Source: Sphingomonadaceae bacterium 3R27C6 (GTDB lineage: Bacteria > Pseudomonadota > Alphaproteobacteria > Sphingomonadales > Sphingomonadaceae). Taken from it: DNA of 64,000 nt. Made by a program: the position numbers and the translations under genes. The stretch covers positions 1 through 64,000 of the forward strand of contig SCNS01000023.1 in assembly GCA_005503215.1 (NCBI GenBank), read 5' to 3'. This document shows positions 8,346-17,981 of this stretch, one piece after another (the first letter of the stretch is position 1; each line of letters starts with the position of its first letter). Below the pieces are notes generated by a model, which was given only the letters and a program-made list of their open reading frames with translations, was not told the origin of the DNA and ran no database searches.

Positions 8346-9347
8346 TCATCCGGGGTGCGCTTCGTCGCCGACGGCAGAGCGAAGCAGGCCGCGAAACACG
8401 TCCTGCGCGCTGCGTTTTCCTTGCGTCACATCATACACATCGCGCGCGATCGGCATGTCGAGGCCGTGCTTTTCGGCGAGCGCGATCACCGTCGGCGCGC
8501 TCTTCACCCCCTCGGCGACCATGTTCATGCCCGCGATAATCTCCTCGATCGGGCGCCCCTTGCCGAGTTCGACCCCGACGTGGCGGTTGCGCGACAAGGG
8601 GCTGGTGCAGGTCGCGATCAGATCGCCCATGCCGGTGAGGCCGGCAAAGGTTTCGGCCCGCCCGCCCATCGCGACGCCAAGCCGGGTAATCTCCGAAAGC
8701 CCGCGTGTCATCAGCGCGGAGCGGGTGTTGTCCCCCGCACCGAGCCCATCACCCATCCCGACCGCGATCGCGATGATATTCTTGAGTACCCCGCCGAGTT
8801 CGCAGCCGAGCAGGTCGGTGTTGGTGTAGACGCGGAACAGCCCCGAATGGAACACGGGTTGCAGCGCCCGCACGACGATCTCGTCCTCCATCGAGAGCAC
8901 GCTCGCCGCGGCCTGCCCCGTCATGATCTCGCGCGCGAGATTGGGCCCGGTGAGCACGCCGACGGGATGGCCGGGCAGCACTTCCTCGATCAGTTCGGTC
9001 ATCCGCTTGCCGGAGGAAAGTTCGAGTCCCTTGGTCAGGCTGATCACCGGCACCCATGGACGAAGATGGGCCTTCGCCTCCTCGAGCACCGCGCGGAAGC
9101 TGTGCGAAGGGACCCCCATCACGAGCACGTCGGCGCCCGCGACGACTTCGGCCATATCGTTTGTGGCGCGGAGGGCCGGCGGCAGCGCGATGCCGGGCAG
9201 ATATTTGCGATTCTCGTGATGCGTGTTGATATCGTCCACGGTCTCGGCATCGCGCGCCCACAAGGTGATCGGCGCATTGCGCGATACCACCGCCGCGACC
9301 GTCGTGCCCCAGCTGCCCCCACCGAGCAGGCCGACCTTCAACCGCAT
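8346..9347 (-). CDS. gpsA: Glycerol-3-phosphate dehydrogenase [NAD(P)+]
   Basis: A cytoplasmic enzyme of 333 residues that reduces dihydroxyacetone phosphate to sn-glycerol 3-phosphate, the backbone for phospholipids and acylglycerols. It shows the Rossmann loop GGGSWGTTVA at the N-terminus, TKGLE, the GPNLAREI segment and the C-terminal catalytic domain with LGGVLKNIIAIAVGMGDGL. Length is normal. It lies just downstream of the acyltransferase block on the same strand, so substrate supply and acyl transfer are neighbours. Confidence 0.96.
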   Translation of the reverse strand: MRLKVGLLGGGSWGTTVAAVVSRNAPITLWARDAETVDDINTHHENRKYLPGIALPPALRATNDMAEVVAGADVLVMGVPSHSFRAVLEEAKAHLRPWVPVISLTKGLELSSGKRMTELIEEVLPGHPVGVLTGPNLAREIMTGQAAASVLSMEDEIVVRALQPVFHSGLFRVYTNTDLLGCELGGVLKNIIAIAVGMGDGLGAGDNTRSALMTRGLSEITRLGVAMGGRAETFAGLTGMGDLIATCTSPLSRNRHVGVELGKGRPIEEIIAGMNMVAEGVKSAPTVIALAEKHGLDMPIARDVYDVTQGKRSAQDVFRGLLRSAVGDEAHPG

Positions 9348-9385
9348 GTGTCTCTCCCCATTTTCAGGAGAGACTGGCGATCATT

Positions 9386-10318
9386 TCAATGCTTGGCAAG
9401 AAAGCCCTTCATCACCGTGGCGGTCGCCTTCGGATCCTCGATCATCGGGACATGGCCGACATGGTCGAAGATATGCGAGACGCTGCCGGCGATGCCCGCT
9501 TCGAGCACGGGAACGCAGCTGACGTCGAGCAGCTGGTCGTGGCGCCCCCAGATGATCAGCGTCGGCACCTTCACCTCCCCGAGCCGGTCGTTGAGCGGAT
9601 GGTCGCGGCCCTCGGTCGCGATCACCCAGAAGATCGTGTCGAGCTGGTCGCGATATTTGAGCGCGTCGGCATAAAGGACCGGCTTCAAACGCGACGGGAT
9701 ATGGGGCGGCTTGTGGACGACCATCGCCACCAGCCGGTCGGCATCCTCAAGGCCGGCGAGGACGAGCGGGTTGTAGTCCTCGCTCGCCGCCAGTTTTTGA
9801 AGCGCGCTCTCATTCGCGCCATTGACCCCGGCATTGTCGAGCAGGGTCAGGCTGGCGAGCGCGTCCGGATAGTCGATCGCGTAGCGCAGCGCGATCCAGC
9901 CGCCCATGCTGTTGCCGGCGACGTGCGGGCGCTGGAGCCCGAGCGTGTCGGCGAATGCCTTGAGCCGCGCGGTCTGCGCCTGGAGGTCATAGGCAAGGTC
10001 GGGATTGCGCTCATTCTCGCCAAACCCCGGCAGGTCGGGCGCGATGACATGGTAATCGCGCGTGAGGTAGGGCGCGATCATCGACCAATTATCCTTGTCA
10101 CCGGCAAAGCCGTGAACGAGGAGGAGGAGCGGCTTCGACGGGTCGCCGCCCTCGAGATAGGGCCAGATGCGGCCGTCGACGGCGACGCTCTTCTGCACCA
10201 TCCCGCCGCGGCGGCGGAGCAAGGCGCGCCCGAGCGCGACGAGGCGGCCGGGAAAGATGAAATACATCAGCGCGAGCGCGATCAGCGGCGCGAAGATCAG
10301 CACGAGGAGGATTCTCAT
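9386..10318 (-). CDS. Membrane-anchored alpha/beta hydrolase
   Basis: A 310-residue protein with an N-terminal membrane anchor (residues 3-23, LLVLIFAPLIALALMYFIF) followed by an alpha/beta-hydrolase domain. Visible elements are LLLVHGFAGDKDNW (oxyanion region), the nucleophile elbow GNSMGGW, the acid segment IIWGRHDQLLD and the catalytic His in HVGHVPMIED. Likely a lipase or esterase at the inner membrane; substrate unknown. It resembles LipH/abhydrolase-6 type lipases and lies next to gpsA and near the glycerolipid acyltransferase genes, which favours an acylglycerol or ester substrate. Confidence 0.85.
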   Translation of the reverse strand: MRILLVLIFAPLIALALMYFIFPGRLVALGRALLRRRGGMVQKSVAVDGRIWPYLEGGDPSKPLLLLVHGFAGDKDNWSMIAPYLTRDYHVIAPDLPGFGENERNPDLAYDLQAQTARLKAFADTLGLQRPHVAGNSMGGWIALRYAIDYPDALASLTLLDNAGVNGANESALQKLAASEDYNPLVLAGLEDADRLVAMVVHKPPHIPSRLKPVLYADALKYRDQLDTIFWVIATEGRDHPLNDRLGEVKVPTLIIWGRHDQLLDVSCVPVLEAGIAGSVSHIFDHVGHVPMIEDPKATATVMKGFLAKH

Positions 10319-10335
10319 GGCCGTGATCCTGCCAT

Positions 10336-11604
10336 TTATTCCGTCGGTGTCGACCCCTGCGACGCCGCAGGCACCGCCTTGTTATCTTCCGACGCCGCGA
10401 CCGCGGGCACGCTTCTGGCGAGGGGCGCGGGAACGGTGTCGGTCACGCCCGGGAAATCCATGCGCGTCATCACCTGTCCGGCGCAGCTATAGGTCGCAAG
10501 ATTTTCGATTCTGGCTTCGGTCATCCGGGCAGCCACATCGGGCTGGAAACCCGCCATGGCGGCCCTGGCCTCGTTGAAATTGCGTGCATAGCCCATGCCG
10601 GTATGCCGGCGGCCCGTGGCAAGCGCAGCGTCGAGGAAGGGGCTCGCGTCGGCGAGATACGCATATTCGCCCGCCTTCACCTCGAAAGCCGGCGCGCCAA
10701 AGCAGTTTGTCGTGTTGGGCGGAACCATGCCCACCGCATCGGTTTGCAAGACATACCAGCCGGGCGTCAGCTTCACGACTTGCAATTCATAAGCCGCCTT
10801 CTTGTCCTTGCTGACAAATTCGCTGGCGTAGGTCGTGCGATCGCCCTTTTTCTTCCAGTCGCGGGGTTGATAGAAAAGGTCCCCATTTTCCCGATCGAAG
10901 CGACGGATCTGAACGCGGCCCGAGCGCCCCGCACTTCCGGCATCGTTGCGCCGGAATGCGAGGACCATGCCGCCTTCATTTTCCCCGAGCGCCAATGGCG
11001 CTGCGGGATCGACCTTCTTGCCCAGAAACAGCGACGCCGGACCGGCAAGCGCCCCGTTCATGTTCAGCCTGTCGTCGGCCACCGGGGTGAAGCTCGTCAT
11101 TTCGGTGATGTAGCCGTCGACCGCTGGGGCACCGACGACGGTCTCGAAATAGCTTTGCCGTTCGGCGTCGGACATGGCGGCGACCTTCGCCGATTGCGCC
11201 GCGGGAAGCTCGACGAGGCGCCACCCCTTGATCAGCAAGCAGTTCCGCCGGTTGGCCCGCCGCATCTGGCCCTCGACGATCGCGGCGCCGATGGCCGCGC
11301 CGATCCCGCCTCCGATACCCGCCGCAAGCGGTGAGATCGCCGGATTGTACATCGCCGGATTATAGATCGGAACCGATCCGGCCGGTGTCTGAGACCCGCG
11401 CGCGATCAACCGGCAGCTTTGCCAATCGGCGTCATATTCCGCTCGGCTGGCGCCGGGCTTGTTGTAAAAGCGACTGTCCTTGAGATCGCGTGCCGCATCT
11501 TCGGCTATCTCCTCCGGGGTGTCCCCATTGGTCTCCGCCGCGTGCGCTGCAACCGGCTGCGCGAATAGCGCAGCAGCCGTCAAAAGCCATATCGCCTTTT
11601 CCAT
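10336..11604 (-). CDS. Secreted glycine-zipper protein of unknown function
   Basis: A 422-residue protein with a signal peptide (MEKAIWLLTAAALFAQPVAA) and a Shine-Dalgarno-like GGGGGGAAT before the ATG. Around residues 90-110 is a glycine-zipper segment (SPLAAGIGGGIGAAIGAAIV) of the kind that inserts in membranes or oligomerises. The rest is unfamiliar: a central beta-rich region and a Pro/Ser/Ala-rich tail. It has six or more Cys residues. It sits between two hydrolase genes on the same strand. A role at the outer membrane or periplasm is inferred. Confidence 0.7.
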   Translation of the reverse strand: MEKAIWLLTAAALFAQPVAAHAAETNGDTPEEIAEDAARDLKDSRFYNKPGASRAEYDADWQSCRLIARGSQTPAGSVPIYNPAMYNPAISPLAAGIGGGIGAAIGAAIVEGQMRRANRRNCLLIKGWRLVELPAAQSAKVAAMSDAERQSYFETVVGAPAVDGYITEMTSFTPVADDRLNMNGALAGPASLFLGKKVDPAAPLALGENEGGMVLAFRRNDAGSAGRSGRVQIRRFDRENGDLFYQPRDWKKKGDRTTYASEFVSKDKKAAYELQVVKLTPGWYVLQTDAVGMVPPNTTNCFGAPAFEVKAGEYAYLADASPFLDAALATGRRHTGMGYARNFNEARAAMAGFQPDVAARMTEARIENLATYSCAGQVMTRMDFPGVTDTVPAPLARSVPAVAASEDNKAVPAASQGSTPTE

Positions 11605-11721
11605 ATTCCCCCCAATATTCCCCCGAGCCGAAGCTCAAGCCTTTTGTGATGGGATCGGTGAGCGTGGTCAATCGGTTAATCGGCGGCAGCCAGTCGGTCC
11701 GGCCCGGGCCTGCCCCGCACT

Positions 11722-12594
11722 TCAGCGTGCAAGGGGTGGCCGAGAACCATTCGGCACATGTGTGTCGAACCAGTCGATCAGGTCGTCCAGCACCGCGTCG
11801 CGTTCGGGCTCGTTATAGATTTCGTGGAACAGGCCGGGATAGATTTCGAGGCGCTTGTCCTGCGACGCCACATTCTCGAACAGATAGCGCGATCCCGCCG
11901 GGGCGGTGAGCCGGTCGGCCTCGCCGTGCTGGATCAGGATCGGCAGGCGGATCTTCGGCGCGTCGGCCTGCGCGACTGCCATCGCATCCATGAACTCCTT
12001 GCCGAGCCTTGCGCCGATCTTGCCCTCATAGACGAGCGGATCGGCCTGATAGGCGGCGACCACTTGCGGGTCGCGGCTGACGCCATTGGCATCGAGCGAC
12101 AGCACGCCGAGGCGCGGGAAGAAGCGCGAGAGAAAGCGGCTGATCCAGACGGTGAAGCGCGACGGCGGTTCGGCGGGCAGGATCGCGGGACCGGACACCG
12201 CGGCCGCGACAAAAGCATTTTGGCGTTCGACAAGGAACAAGGTCGCGATCAGCCCGCCCATGCTGTGCCCGAGCAGCAGCCGCGGCGTATCGGCGTGGTT
12301 GATTTCGACGAGCGTCAGCAGTTCGGCCATGCCGTCGAGAAAGGCGGAAAAGCGCGGGACGAAACCGCCCTCTCCATCCGAATTACCGTGCCCCCAATGA
12401 TCGACCGCATAGATGGCATAGCCCGCGTCGGTCAGCCGCTTGGCGACATATTCATAACGGCCGGCATGTTCGGCATAACCGTGCGCGAGCAGCACCACCG
12501 CGTGCGGGCGCCCTTCGGGCAGCCAGTGGGTGACGTGGAGCTTGGCCCCCGCCCCCGCGGACTCAGCGGGCAGGATCACCGCGCCCGCGGCCAT
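11722..12594 (-). CDS. Monoacylglycerol-lipase-like alpha/beta hydrolase (lysophospholipase family)
   Basis: A 290-residue alpha/beta hydrolase of the serine aminopeptidase/monoacylglycerol-lipase branch. It shows HWLPEGRPHAVVLLAHGYAE, DHWGHGNSDG, nucleophile elbow LGHSMGGLIA, acid HGEADRLT and catalytic His in YPGLFHEIYNEPERD. It probably cleaves monoacylglycerol or lysophospholipid in the cytoplasm or at the membrane. ATG 12594 was chosen because homology starts there and it overlaps no upstream coding, lying three bases from the patatin stop; the frame open to 13215 is a shadow of the patatin gene. Confidence 0.86.
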   Translation of the reverse strand: MAAGAVILPAESAGAGAKLHVTHWLPEGRPHAVVLLAHGYAEHAGRYEYVAKRLTDAGYAIYAVDHWGHGNSDGEGGFVPRFSAFLDGMAELLTLVEINHADTPRLLLGHSMGGLIATLFLVERQNAFVAAAVSGPAILPAEPPSRFTVWISRFLSRFFPRLGVLSLDANGVSRDPQVVAAYQADPLVYEGKIGARLGKEFMDAMAVAQADAPKIRLPILIQHGEADRLTAPAGSRYLFENVASQDKRLEIYPGLFHEIYNEPERDAVLDDLIDWFDTHVPNGSRPPLAR

Positions 12595-12596
12595 GC

Positions 12597-14066
12597 TCAG
12601 CGAACCGCTTTCTGCAGCGCGCCGCTGCGATGGCCGGGGCCATCGTCGCCCGCCTTGTCGATCTTCGCCAAGATCGCTTCCAGCGCGCGGCTGATCGCGG
12701 TCTGGGTGCGGACCATTTCGACCTTGGGCCACGCGGTTCGTTCGCCGGTGTCGATCAGCTCGTCGATGTCCTCCTGCGCCAGGTCGGACAGGATCTTTGC
12801 CGGTGACCAGAATTTCGGCGGGCGGATGATGTTGATGTCGCCGGTATATTCCTGATTGATCACCGAGCGCGCCATATTGACTAGGCTGTTGAGCGGGGGG
12901 ACCCATTCGAGCGGCTTCTGGAAGATCACCATATTCGCGTTGAGCCACGCCTTGAAGGTCGTCATCGACGCATGTTGAATGGCCTCGATCGGCGCCATCT
13001 GCTTGCGCGTGTCGGTCGCGAAGGGCAGCGCGATCGGGTTCGCCTGGCTGACGATATGGTGGTTGACCCCATACAGGCGCTCGAGCCGCTTGGTCGGAAT
13101 ATCGTGCGTCACCGAGCCGTCGACCCAGCGCCGGTCGGGCTGGTAGGGGATGCGCTCGCCCTTGTCGTCGCGCGCCATCAGCATCACCGGCGGGAAGACG
13201 CCAGGCACCGCGCACGACGCGAGCACGGCTTCGCGGATCAGCACATTCGGCGCGGTGATCGCGTTCAATAGCCGGCCGTTCTGATGCTTTTCGGCGGGGG
13301 CGACCGAGACGTTGAGGTGGCGGCCGCTAACCTCATAAGCTTCCTGAAAGGTGAGGTCGGGGATCAGGTCGGCGAGGCGCTCGCGCACCTCGTCGGGCGC
13401 GAGGCGCCTTTGTTCGGGATCGCGGTCGGGGTTGGCGAGGCGGTTGCTTTCAAGGAAGGCACCGATGTCGGCGTTCTTGCGGGTGCAGACGATGGCGGCG
13501 ACGATCGACCCGCCGCTCGCCCCCGACATGATCGCGGGCAGCACGCCTTCTCCCCACAAAGCCTTCACCACGCCGATGTGGAAAAACAGGAAGCTGCCCG
13601 AACCCGAGAGCAAAAGCGCCGAGCGGCCATAGCAATGCTGCGCGCGGCGGAAGAAATCGCGCTTCTCCTCGCGGGTGATGCTGCGCGCGGTCGCGATCTT
13701 GCCGAGCGACGCGACGACCTCGGCGACATAATCCTCGACCAGCTTCTTGGTGCCGAAGCGCGCCTTTTGATAGAGGCGCTCGTGCCCCATGCCGTCGATA
13801 TTGCCGTGGATGCCCTCGTTGAGGACGAAGAGCAGCCCCTTGACGTCGCCCGCCGCCGACAGCTTGCGCAATTTTTCGAGCCGCGCGCGGATCGCCTTAT
13901 AATCGAAATGCTTGCTTTCGTCGGCGTCGCGCCACGCCTGCAGCCCCGATTTCCGATCATGTTCGCGTGCAGCGTTGCTCCATGCGGCATAATCGGGCGC
14001 GATCACGAGATCGCGGTCGGCGCTGAGCGTCGGGGTGAAGAGCATTCGGTAATCCTGCGAGAGCAT
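12597..14066 (-). CDS. Patatin-like phospholipase/triacylglycerol lipase with DUF3336-type N-terminus
   Basis: A 489-residue protein. The N-terminal 120 residues resemble the DUF3336 domain found in yeast TGL3-5 lipases and bacterial relatives. The patatin core has an oxyanion/glycine segment LLSGSGSFLFFHIGV, the catalytic serine loop MSGASGGSIVAA (near residue 183) and the catalytic Asp in WVDGSVTHDIP (near residue 315). It should be an intracellular acyl hydrolase acting on triacylglycerol or phospholipid. It is in an operon with the WS/DGAT gene upstream (two-base gap) and the monoacylglycerol lipase downstream. Confidence 0.9.
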   Translation of the reverse strand: MLSQDYRMLFTPTLSADRDLVIAPDYAAWSNAAREHDRKSGLQAWRDADESKHFDYKAIRARLEKLRKLSAAGDVKGLLFVLNEGIHGNIDGMGHERLYQKARFGTKKLVEDYVAEVVASLGKIATARSITREEKRDFFRRAQHCYGRSALLLSGSGSFLFFHIGVVKALWGEGVLPAIMSGASGGSIVAAIVCTRKNADIGAFLESNRLANPDRDPEQRRLAPDEVRERLADLIPDLTFQEAYEVSGRHLNVSVAPAEKHQNGRLLNAITAPNVLIREAVLASCAVPGVFPPVMLMARDDKGERIPYQPDRRWVDGSVTHDIPTKRLERLYGVNHHIVSQANPIALPFATDTRKQMAPIEAIQHASMTTFKAWLNANMVIFQKPLEWVPPLNSLVNMARSVINQEYTGDINIIRPPKFWSPAKILSDLAQEDIDELIDTGERTAWPKVEMVRTQTAISRALEAILAKIDKAGDDGPGHRSGALQKAVR

Positions 14067-14068
14067 CG

Positions 14069-15625
14069 TTATTTTTTCGGATTCTTGCCGGTTGCGTTCG
14101 CTTTAGCAACCGGTTTCACCCTGGCCTTCGCAGCAGGTTTCGGGACGGCTTTGGATTTCGCCTTTGGCTTGGCCACGAGTTTCGGCTCTGCCGTAGCGGC
14201 TTTGGGCTTTTCGGGCTTCGGCACCGCTGCCAGCAGGTCGGCGAAACTTTCCTCGATGCATTCGCGGAAAAAGGCGATGTCGGGCATCACCGCGCGTTCG
14301 GAGATGAGCGAGAAAGCGATGCGGCCATTATAGCTGGGGGTCGCGACGAACAGTCCCATATTGTTCGCGAGCGGCGCCATGCCGTGCTGCTGCACGAGCT
14401 GTGCGCCCGCCAGATAGAGCGGCACCTGCGCGCCCGGCACGTTCGAGATGAAAAGGTTCGTCCCGCGTACCGCGAAGCGCTCGCTGGTGACGATCCGCGC
14501 GACCGCCGCCATCGTCGCGCCGGGGATATGCTGCGACAGGTCGGTCATGATCCGCGCGCTGACCCCCGCCTTCGCCTCCTTCGCCTCGACCGTATAGTCG
14601 CGCACCGCGGCGAGCCGGGCGAGCGGATCGGCGATGTCGGTGCGCACCGGCACACTCATCGCCGACACCTGATTGCCCGGCTTCGACGCCTTGCCGCCCT
14701 TGCCGCGCAGGTTGATCGGCGCGACCGCGACGAGGCTGTCCTTCGGCAATTCCTTGTGCTTCGCGAGATATTTGCGGAGCGCGCCGCCGACGGTGGTCAG
14801 CACGACGTCGTTGACCGTCGCACCGGGCACCTTCTTGCGGATCTCGGCGACATCGGCGAGCGCGACCGTGGTCGCGTCAAACATCTTGTGCGGGCCGACG
14901 GGCACGTTGAAGCGCGTTTCGGGCACCCCCGCGGTCATGCCGCCCTCGGCAATCGACCGCCTCGCCGACGAGATGATCGCGGGCGACATCTTCATCAGCG
15001 CGTTCATGAACTTGACCGGCGACTGCATCGACGCCGACCAGGCGCGCGAGAGGGTTTCGGTGCTCGACGGCGCCGTGCCGAGTTCTTCGACCGGCGGCGG
15101 CTCGGCTATCGCGGGCGTGCCCTTCGCATCGATGTCGCTCATCGCGATAAAGGCGTGCGCCCCCGATGCGCCATCGACCGCGGCGTGGTGGACGCGGTGG
15201 AGCATCGCGAAGCTGCCCTTCGGAATGCCCGGGATCCGGTCGAGTCCCTCGATGATGTAAATGTCCCAGAGCGGCCGGTTCATATCCATCGGTTTGGAGA
15301 ACCAGCGCGCAACCGCGATGCAGAATTGCCGCCAGTCGCCCGGCTCGGGCAGGCGCGCGTGGCTCATATGCGCCTCGATGTCGAAATGCTCGTCCTCGAC
15401 CCAATAGGGGTGATCCATGTCGAACGGCAGGCGATGCAGGCGGCGCTTGAACAAGGGCGAGGTGTGAACGCGGCTTTCGACGTGGCGGATGATGTCCTTG
15501 AAGCGCACGAAACCACCCGGCGCGGTCGAGGGATCGTAGATATAAACCCCCATGATGTGCGTCAGATTGTTCGCGGTCTGCGTGTAGAGGAACTGGGCGT
15601 CCTGCGCGCTGAGCTGTTTGAGCAT
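14069..15625 (-). CDS. WS/DGAT/MGAT-family acyltransferase with lysine-rich tail
   Basis: A 518-residue wax ester synthase/acyl-CoA:diacylglycerol acyltransferase family protein. The catalytic HHxxxDG motif appears as VHHAAVDGASG at about residues 145-151; LSAQDAQFLY, a PLWDIYIIEG segment and the C-terminal SNVPG and NNMGLFV regions also fit. It transfers acyl groups to diacylglycerol or alcohols, making triacylglycerol or wax ester. The last 60 or so residues depart from the family: a tail of Lys, Ala and Pro repeats ending in NATGKNPKK. It lies between plsB and the patatin gene with gaps of one or two bases. Confidence 0.9.
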   Translation of the reverse strand: MLKQLSAQDAQFLYTQTANNLTHIMGVYIYDPSTAPGGFVRFKDIIRHVESRVHTSPLFKRRLHRLPFDMDHPYWVEDEHFDIEAHMSHARLPEPGDWRQFCIAVARWFSKPMDMNRPLWDIYIIEGLDRIPGIPKGSFAMLHRVHHAAVDGASGAHAFIAMSDIDAKGTPAIAEPPPVEELGTAPSSTETLSRAWSASMQSPVKFMNALMKMSPAIISSARRSIAEGGMTAGVPETRFNVPVGPHKMFDATTVALADVAEIRKKVPGATVNDVVLTTVGGALRKYLAKHKELPKDSLVAVAPINLRGKGGKASKPGNQVSAMSVPVRTDIADPLARLAAVRDYTVEAKEAKAGVSARIMTDLSQHIPGATMAAVARIVTSERFAVRGTNLFISNVPGAQVPLYLAGAQLVQQHGMAPLANNMGLFVATPSYNGRIAFSLISERAVMPDIAFFRECIEESFADLLAAVPKPEKPKAATAEPKLVAKPKAKSKAVPKPAAKARVKPVAKANATGKNPKK

Positions 15626-15626
15626 C

Positions 15627-17978
15627 CTATCCTCCTGAACCGGGCAACCGGTCGGCCAGCGCCACCGTCGACAGCCGCATCGTTTCCATGACGTTGGCGA
15701 GGCCGCGCAGTTCCATCAGCAGCGCGCGGCGCGCGGCGAGGTTCGGCGGGGTCGCGTCGGTTGTCAGCCCCATGTGGCGCATTAGCGACAGACCGTTGGC
15801 GAACAGTAGCTTGCCGATCGCCGCCTCGCTGCTGATCCGGCGCAGCAACCAGGCCTGCTTGCCTTCGGCGAGGGCCGCGTCGAGCGACGCCTGTTCGTCG
15901 ACGACGTCGCCGGGCTTGGCGCGCGCGAGGAGTTCGGCAACGACTGAATAAGCCTCGGCGAAGGGAAGCAATATCGCATGACCGACGACCGGCTGGCAGC
16001 GGCGAAGGAGCTGCGCAATGCCGCGATCGCCGCTGGCAAGCCGGCGGTCCCAGACGGGATCGATCCGGGTGAGTTCGGCCTCGATCGCCGCGCGATGCTC
16101 GTCGCGGGGCGGATAGAAGAATTCGAATTTGAACAGGTCGCGCAGCCGGTCGATCTTGGCCCAGAAGGCCGCGGTCGCATCGCCGCTGTCCCCGTCGCGC
16201 AGTTCGAACAGCGCAAGCTCGATCATCGCGCGATCGAGAAAATGATGCGCGATGATGTTGCGGTAATAACTCGCCATCGGATGCTTGGCGGGGTCGATCG
16301 AATAGACATTCTCACTGCCCGCCTCGTAGCGCGTCAGCAACCCGCTCGCGACCAGCGTGTCGACTGTCGCCGAGAGCGCAGCATCGTCGCCGCTTTCGAG
16401 TTCGCTGCTGAGGCGGATATCGCGCGCCCGCGCCCAGTCGGTCACCGCGCCGATCGCGCCGAGCAGTTCGGCCGAGGTTGCGCCGCGTGGCGCCATGCCG
16501 AGCAGGATCAGGCACATCACCGACGTGACGGTCAGCGGCGTGACCCGGTTCGCTTCGACCGCGACGGCGAAGGCGATTGTTTCGAGCGCGCGTTTGTCGT
16601 CGGGGGCCGGCGCCGCGTCGATCACCACCGGATTGCCGATGTCGAGCCGGATGCGGCCAGAAGGTGCCTTCAGGCTCTTCATATAGCCAAGAAACCACGA
16701 GAGGCTCTCGGGCTTCTTGTTCCGGCCGGTCTGTTCGGCAGCATATTCCTCGACGTCGCGGATCAGGTCGAAGCTCGTGACGAAAGGGACGAAATGGACA
16801 CCGCGCGTGCCGGTGGCATGCGCCGCGTCGAGGACATATTTCATCAGGCCATATTTGGGCGGCATCAGCTTGCCGAGCCGTGAGCGCGTGCCTTCGAATG
16901 CCCAGCTCAGCGGGAAGCGCTTGGCGAGCAGCCAGGCGATATAGTGGCGCAGCACGAGCTTGTAGACCGGCTGGTCCTGGAAGCTGCGCCGGATGAAGAT
17001 CATTCCCGAGCGGCGAAAGAACTCGCCCATGACCGCGAAATCGAGGTTCGCCCCGCCGAAGCTGTGCAGCATCGGCAGGTCGTTTTCATAGGCAAGCCGG
17101 CTGGGCGTCGCGCCGTCGATATAGGTTTTGTGCGTGAAGAGGATCGCGGTCGAATGCTCGCGCAGGATCGACCGGAGCTTCGCGAGTTCGGCGGCGTCGA
17201 TCTCCATCTCGGGCGCGTAGCCGCCGAACATCATGCGATCGAGCCGCGCACGCATGTCGAGGAACAGCGCCGAAGGCCGCGCGATGACCTCCTTCATCAG
17301 CGGCCGTGCCTCGCGATAGAGATCGCCGACCGGGCGCCCCGTCTTCTCTGAAAGCTCGGCGAGCGCGGCGCGGAATTTCGGACTGGTGCGCAGACCATCG
17401 GCGACGAAACGCGGGACCTTATAGCGCGTGCCGCGGATGCCGCGCTCGGCAACGTCGAGCGCAAGCGCCGCCTGCCGCGCGACGAAGCCCGCGAATTCGG
17501 GACTGTCGGCGCCCTCGCCGTCGCCGCCGCCCGTCTGCGCACAAAAACGGTCGCGCAGCGCGTCGAGCGTCGCCGCCTCGCCGATCAATATCTGCGCGCG
17601 CCGCCGATCGCGGAGCAGGATCAACCGCGCGCGCAGGCCCCCCGGATGGCGCGGGTCGCCAAAGATCAGGTGGCGGAATTTGAGCGCGCGCTCCTTGTCG
17701 AACCCCGGAATGCGCCATGCGACGCGCAGCGGCACGATCTGCCGCGATGGCGCCCCGCCGAGCCGCGCCCGCAGCACGTCGACGGGCAGCGCGTGATCGC
17801 CGTCCTCGATGTCGATGCTCGCCCACGCCGGCTCGTCATCGCCGCCAACGTCATTGGACGTCGCATGGATCCAGTCGAGCAACAGGCGCCGCTCAATCCC
17901 GTTACGCGCGTCGATAATATAGAGCCGGTCGGCCGCCTGCTCCGCCACGATTGAGGTGCGGGGCGTTCCGTCGGCCAC
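15627..17978 (-). CDS. plsB: Glycerol-3-phosphate 1-O-acyltransferase
   Basis: A large PlsB-type acyltransferase (783 residues), which adds the first acyl chain to sn-glycerol 3-phosphate at the inner membrane. The catalytic HxxxxD block is THKTYIDG (near residue 285), followed by GGANLDFAVMGEFFRRSGMIFIRR and the AFEGTRSR block with the Glu/Arg substrate site. The C-terminal 250 residues are the helical domain usual in long PlsB proteins. It ends one base before the WS/DGAT gene and begins three bases after the HAD-PlsC fusion gene, so they form one operon. Confidence 0.92.
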   Translation of the reverse strand: MADGTPRTSIVAEQAADRLYIIDARNGIERRLLLDWIHATSNDVGGDDEPAWASIDIEDGDHALPVDVLRARLGGAPSRQIVPLRVAWRIPGFDKERALKFRHLIFGDPRHPGGLRARLILLRDRRRAQILIGEAATLDALRDRFCAQTGGGDGEGADSPEFAGFVARQAALALDVAERGIRGTRYKVPRFVADGLRTSPKFRAALAELSEKTGRPVGDLYREARPLMKEVIARPSALFLDMRARLDRMMFGGYAPEMEIDAAELAKLRSILREHSTAILFTHKTYIDGATPSRLAYENDLPMLHSFGGANLDFAVMGEFFRRSGMIFIRRSFQDQPVYKLVLRHYIAWLLAKRFPLSWAFEGTRSRLGKLMPPKYGLMKYVLDAAHATGTRGVHFVPFVTSFDLIRDVEEYAAEQTGRNKKPESLSWFLGYMKSLKAPSGRIRLDIGNPVVIDAAPAPDDKRALETIAFAVAVEANRVTPLTVTSVMCLILLGMAPRGATSAELLGAIGAVTDWARARDIRLSSELESGDDAALSATVDTLVASGLLTRYEAGSENVYSIDPAKHPMASYYRNIIAHHFLDRAMIELALFELRDGDSGDATAAFWAKIDRLRDLFKFEFFYPPRDEHRAAIEAELTRIDPVWDRRLASGDRGIAQLLRRCQPVVGHAILLPFAEAYSVVAELLARAKPGDVVDEQASLDAALAEGKQAWLLRRISSEAAIGKLLFANGLSLMRHMGLTTDATPPNLAARRALLMELRGLANVMETMRLSTVALADRLPGSGG

Positions 17979-17981
17979 CGC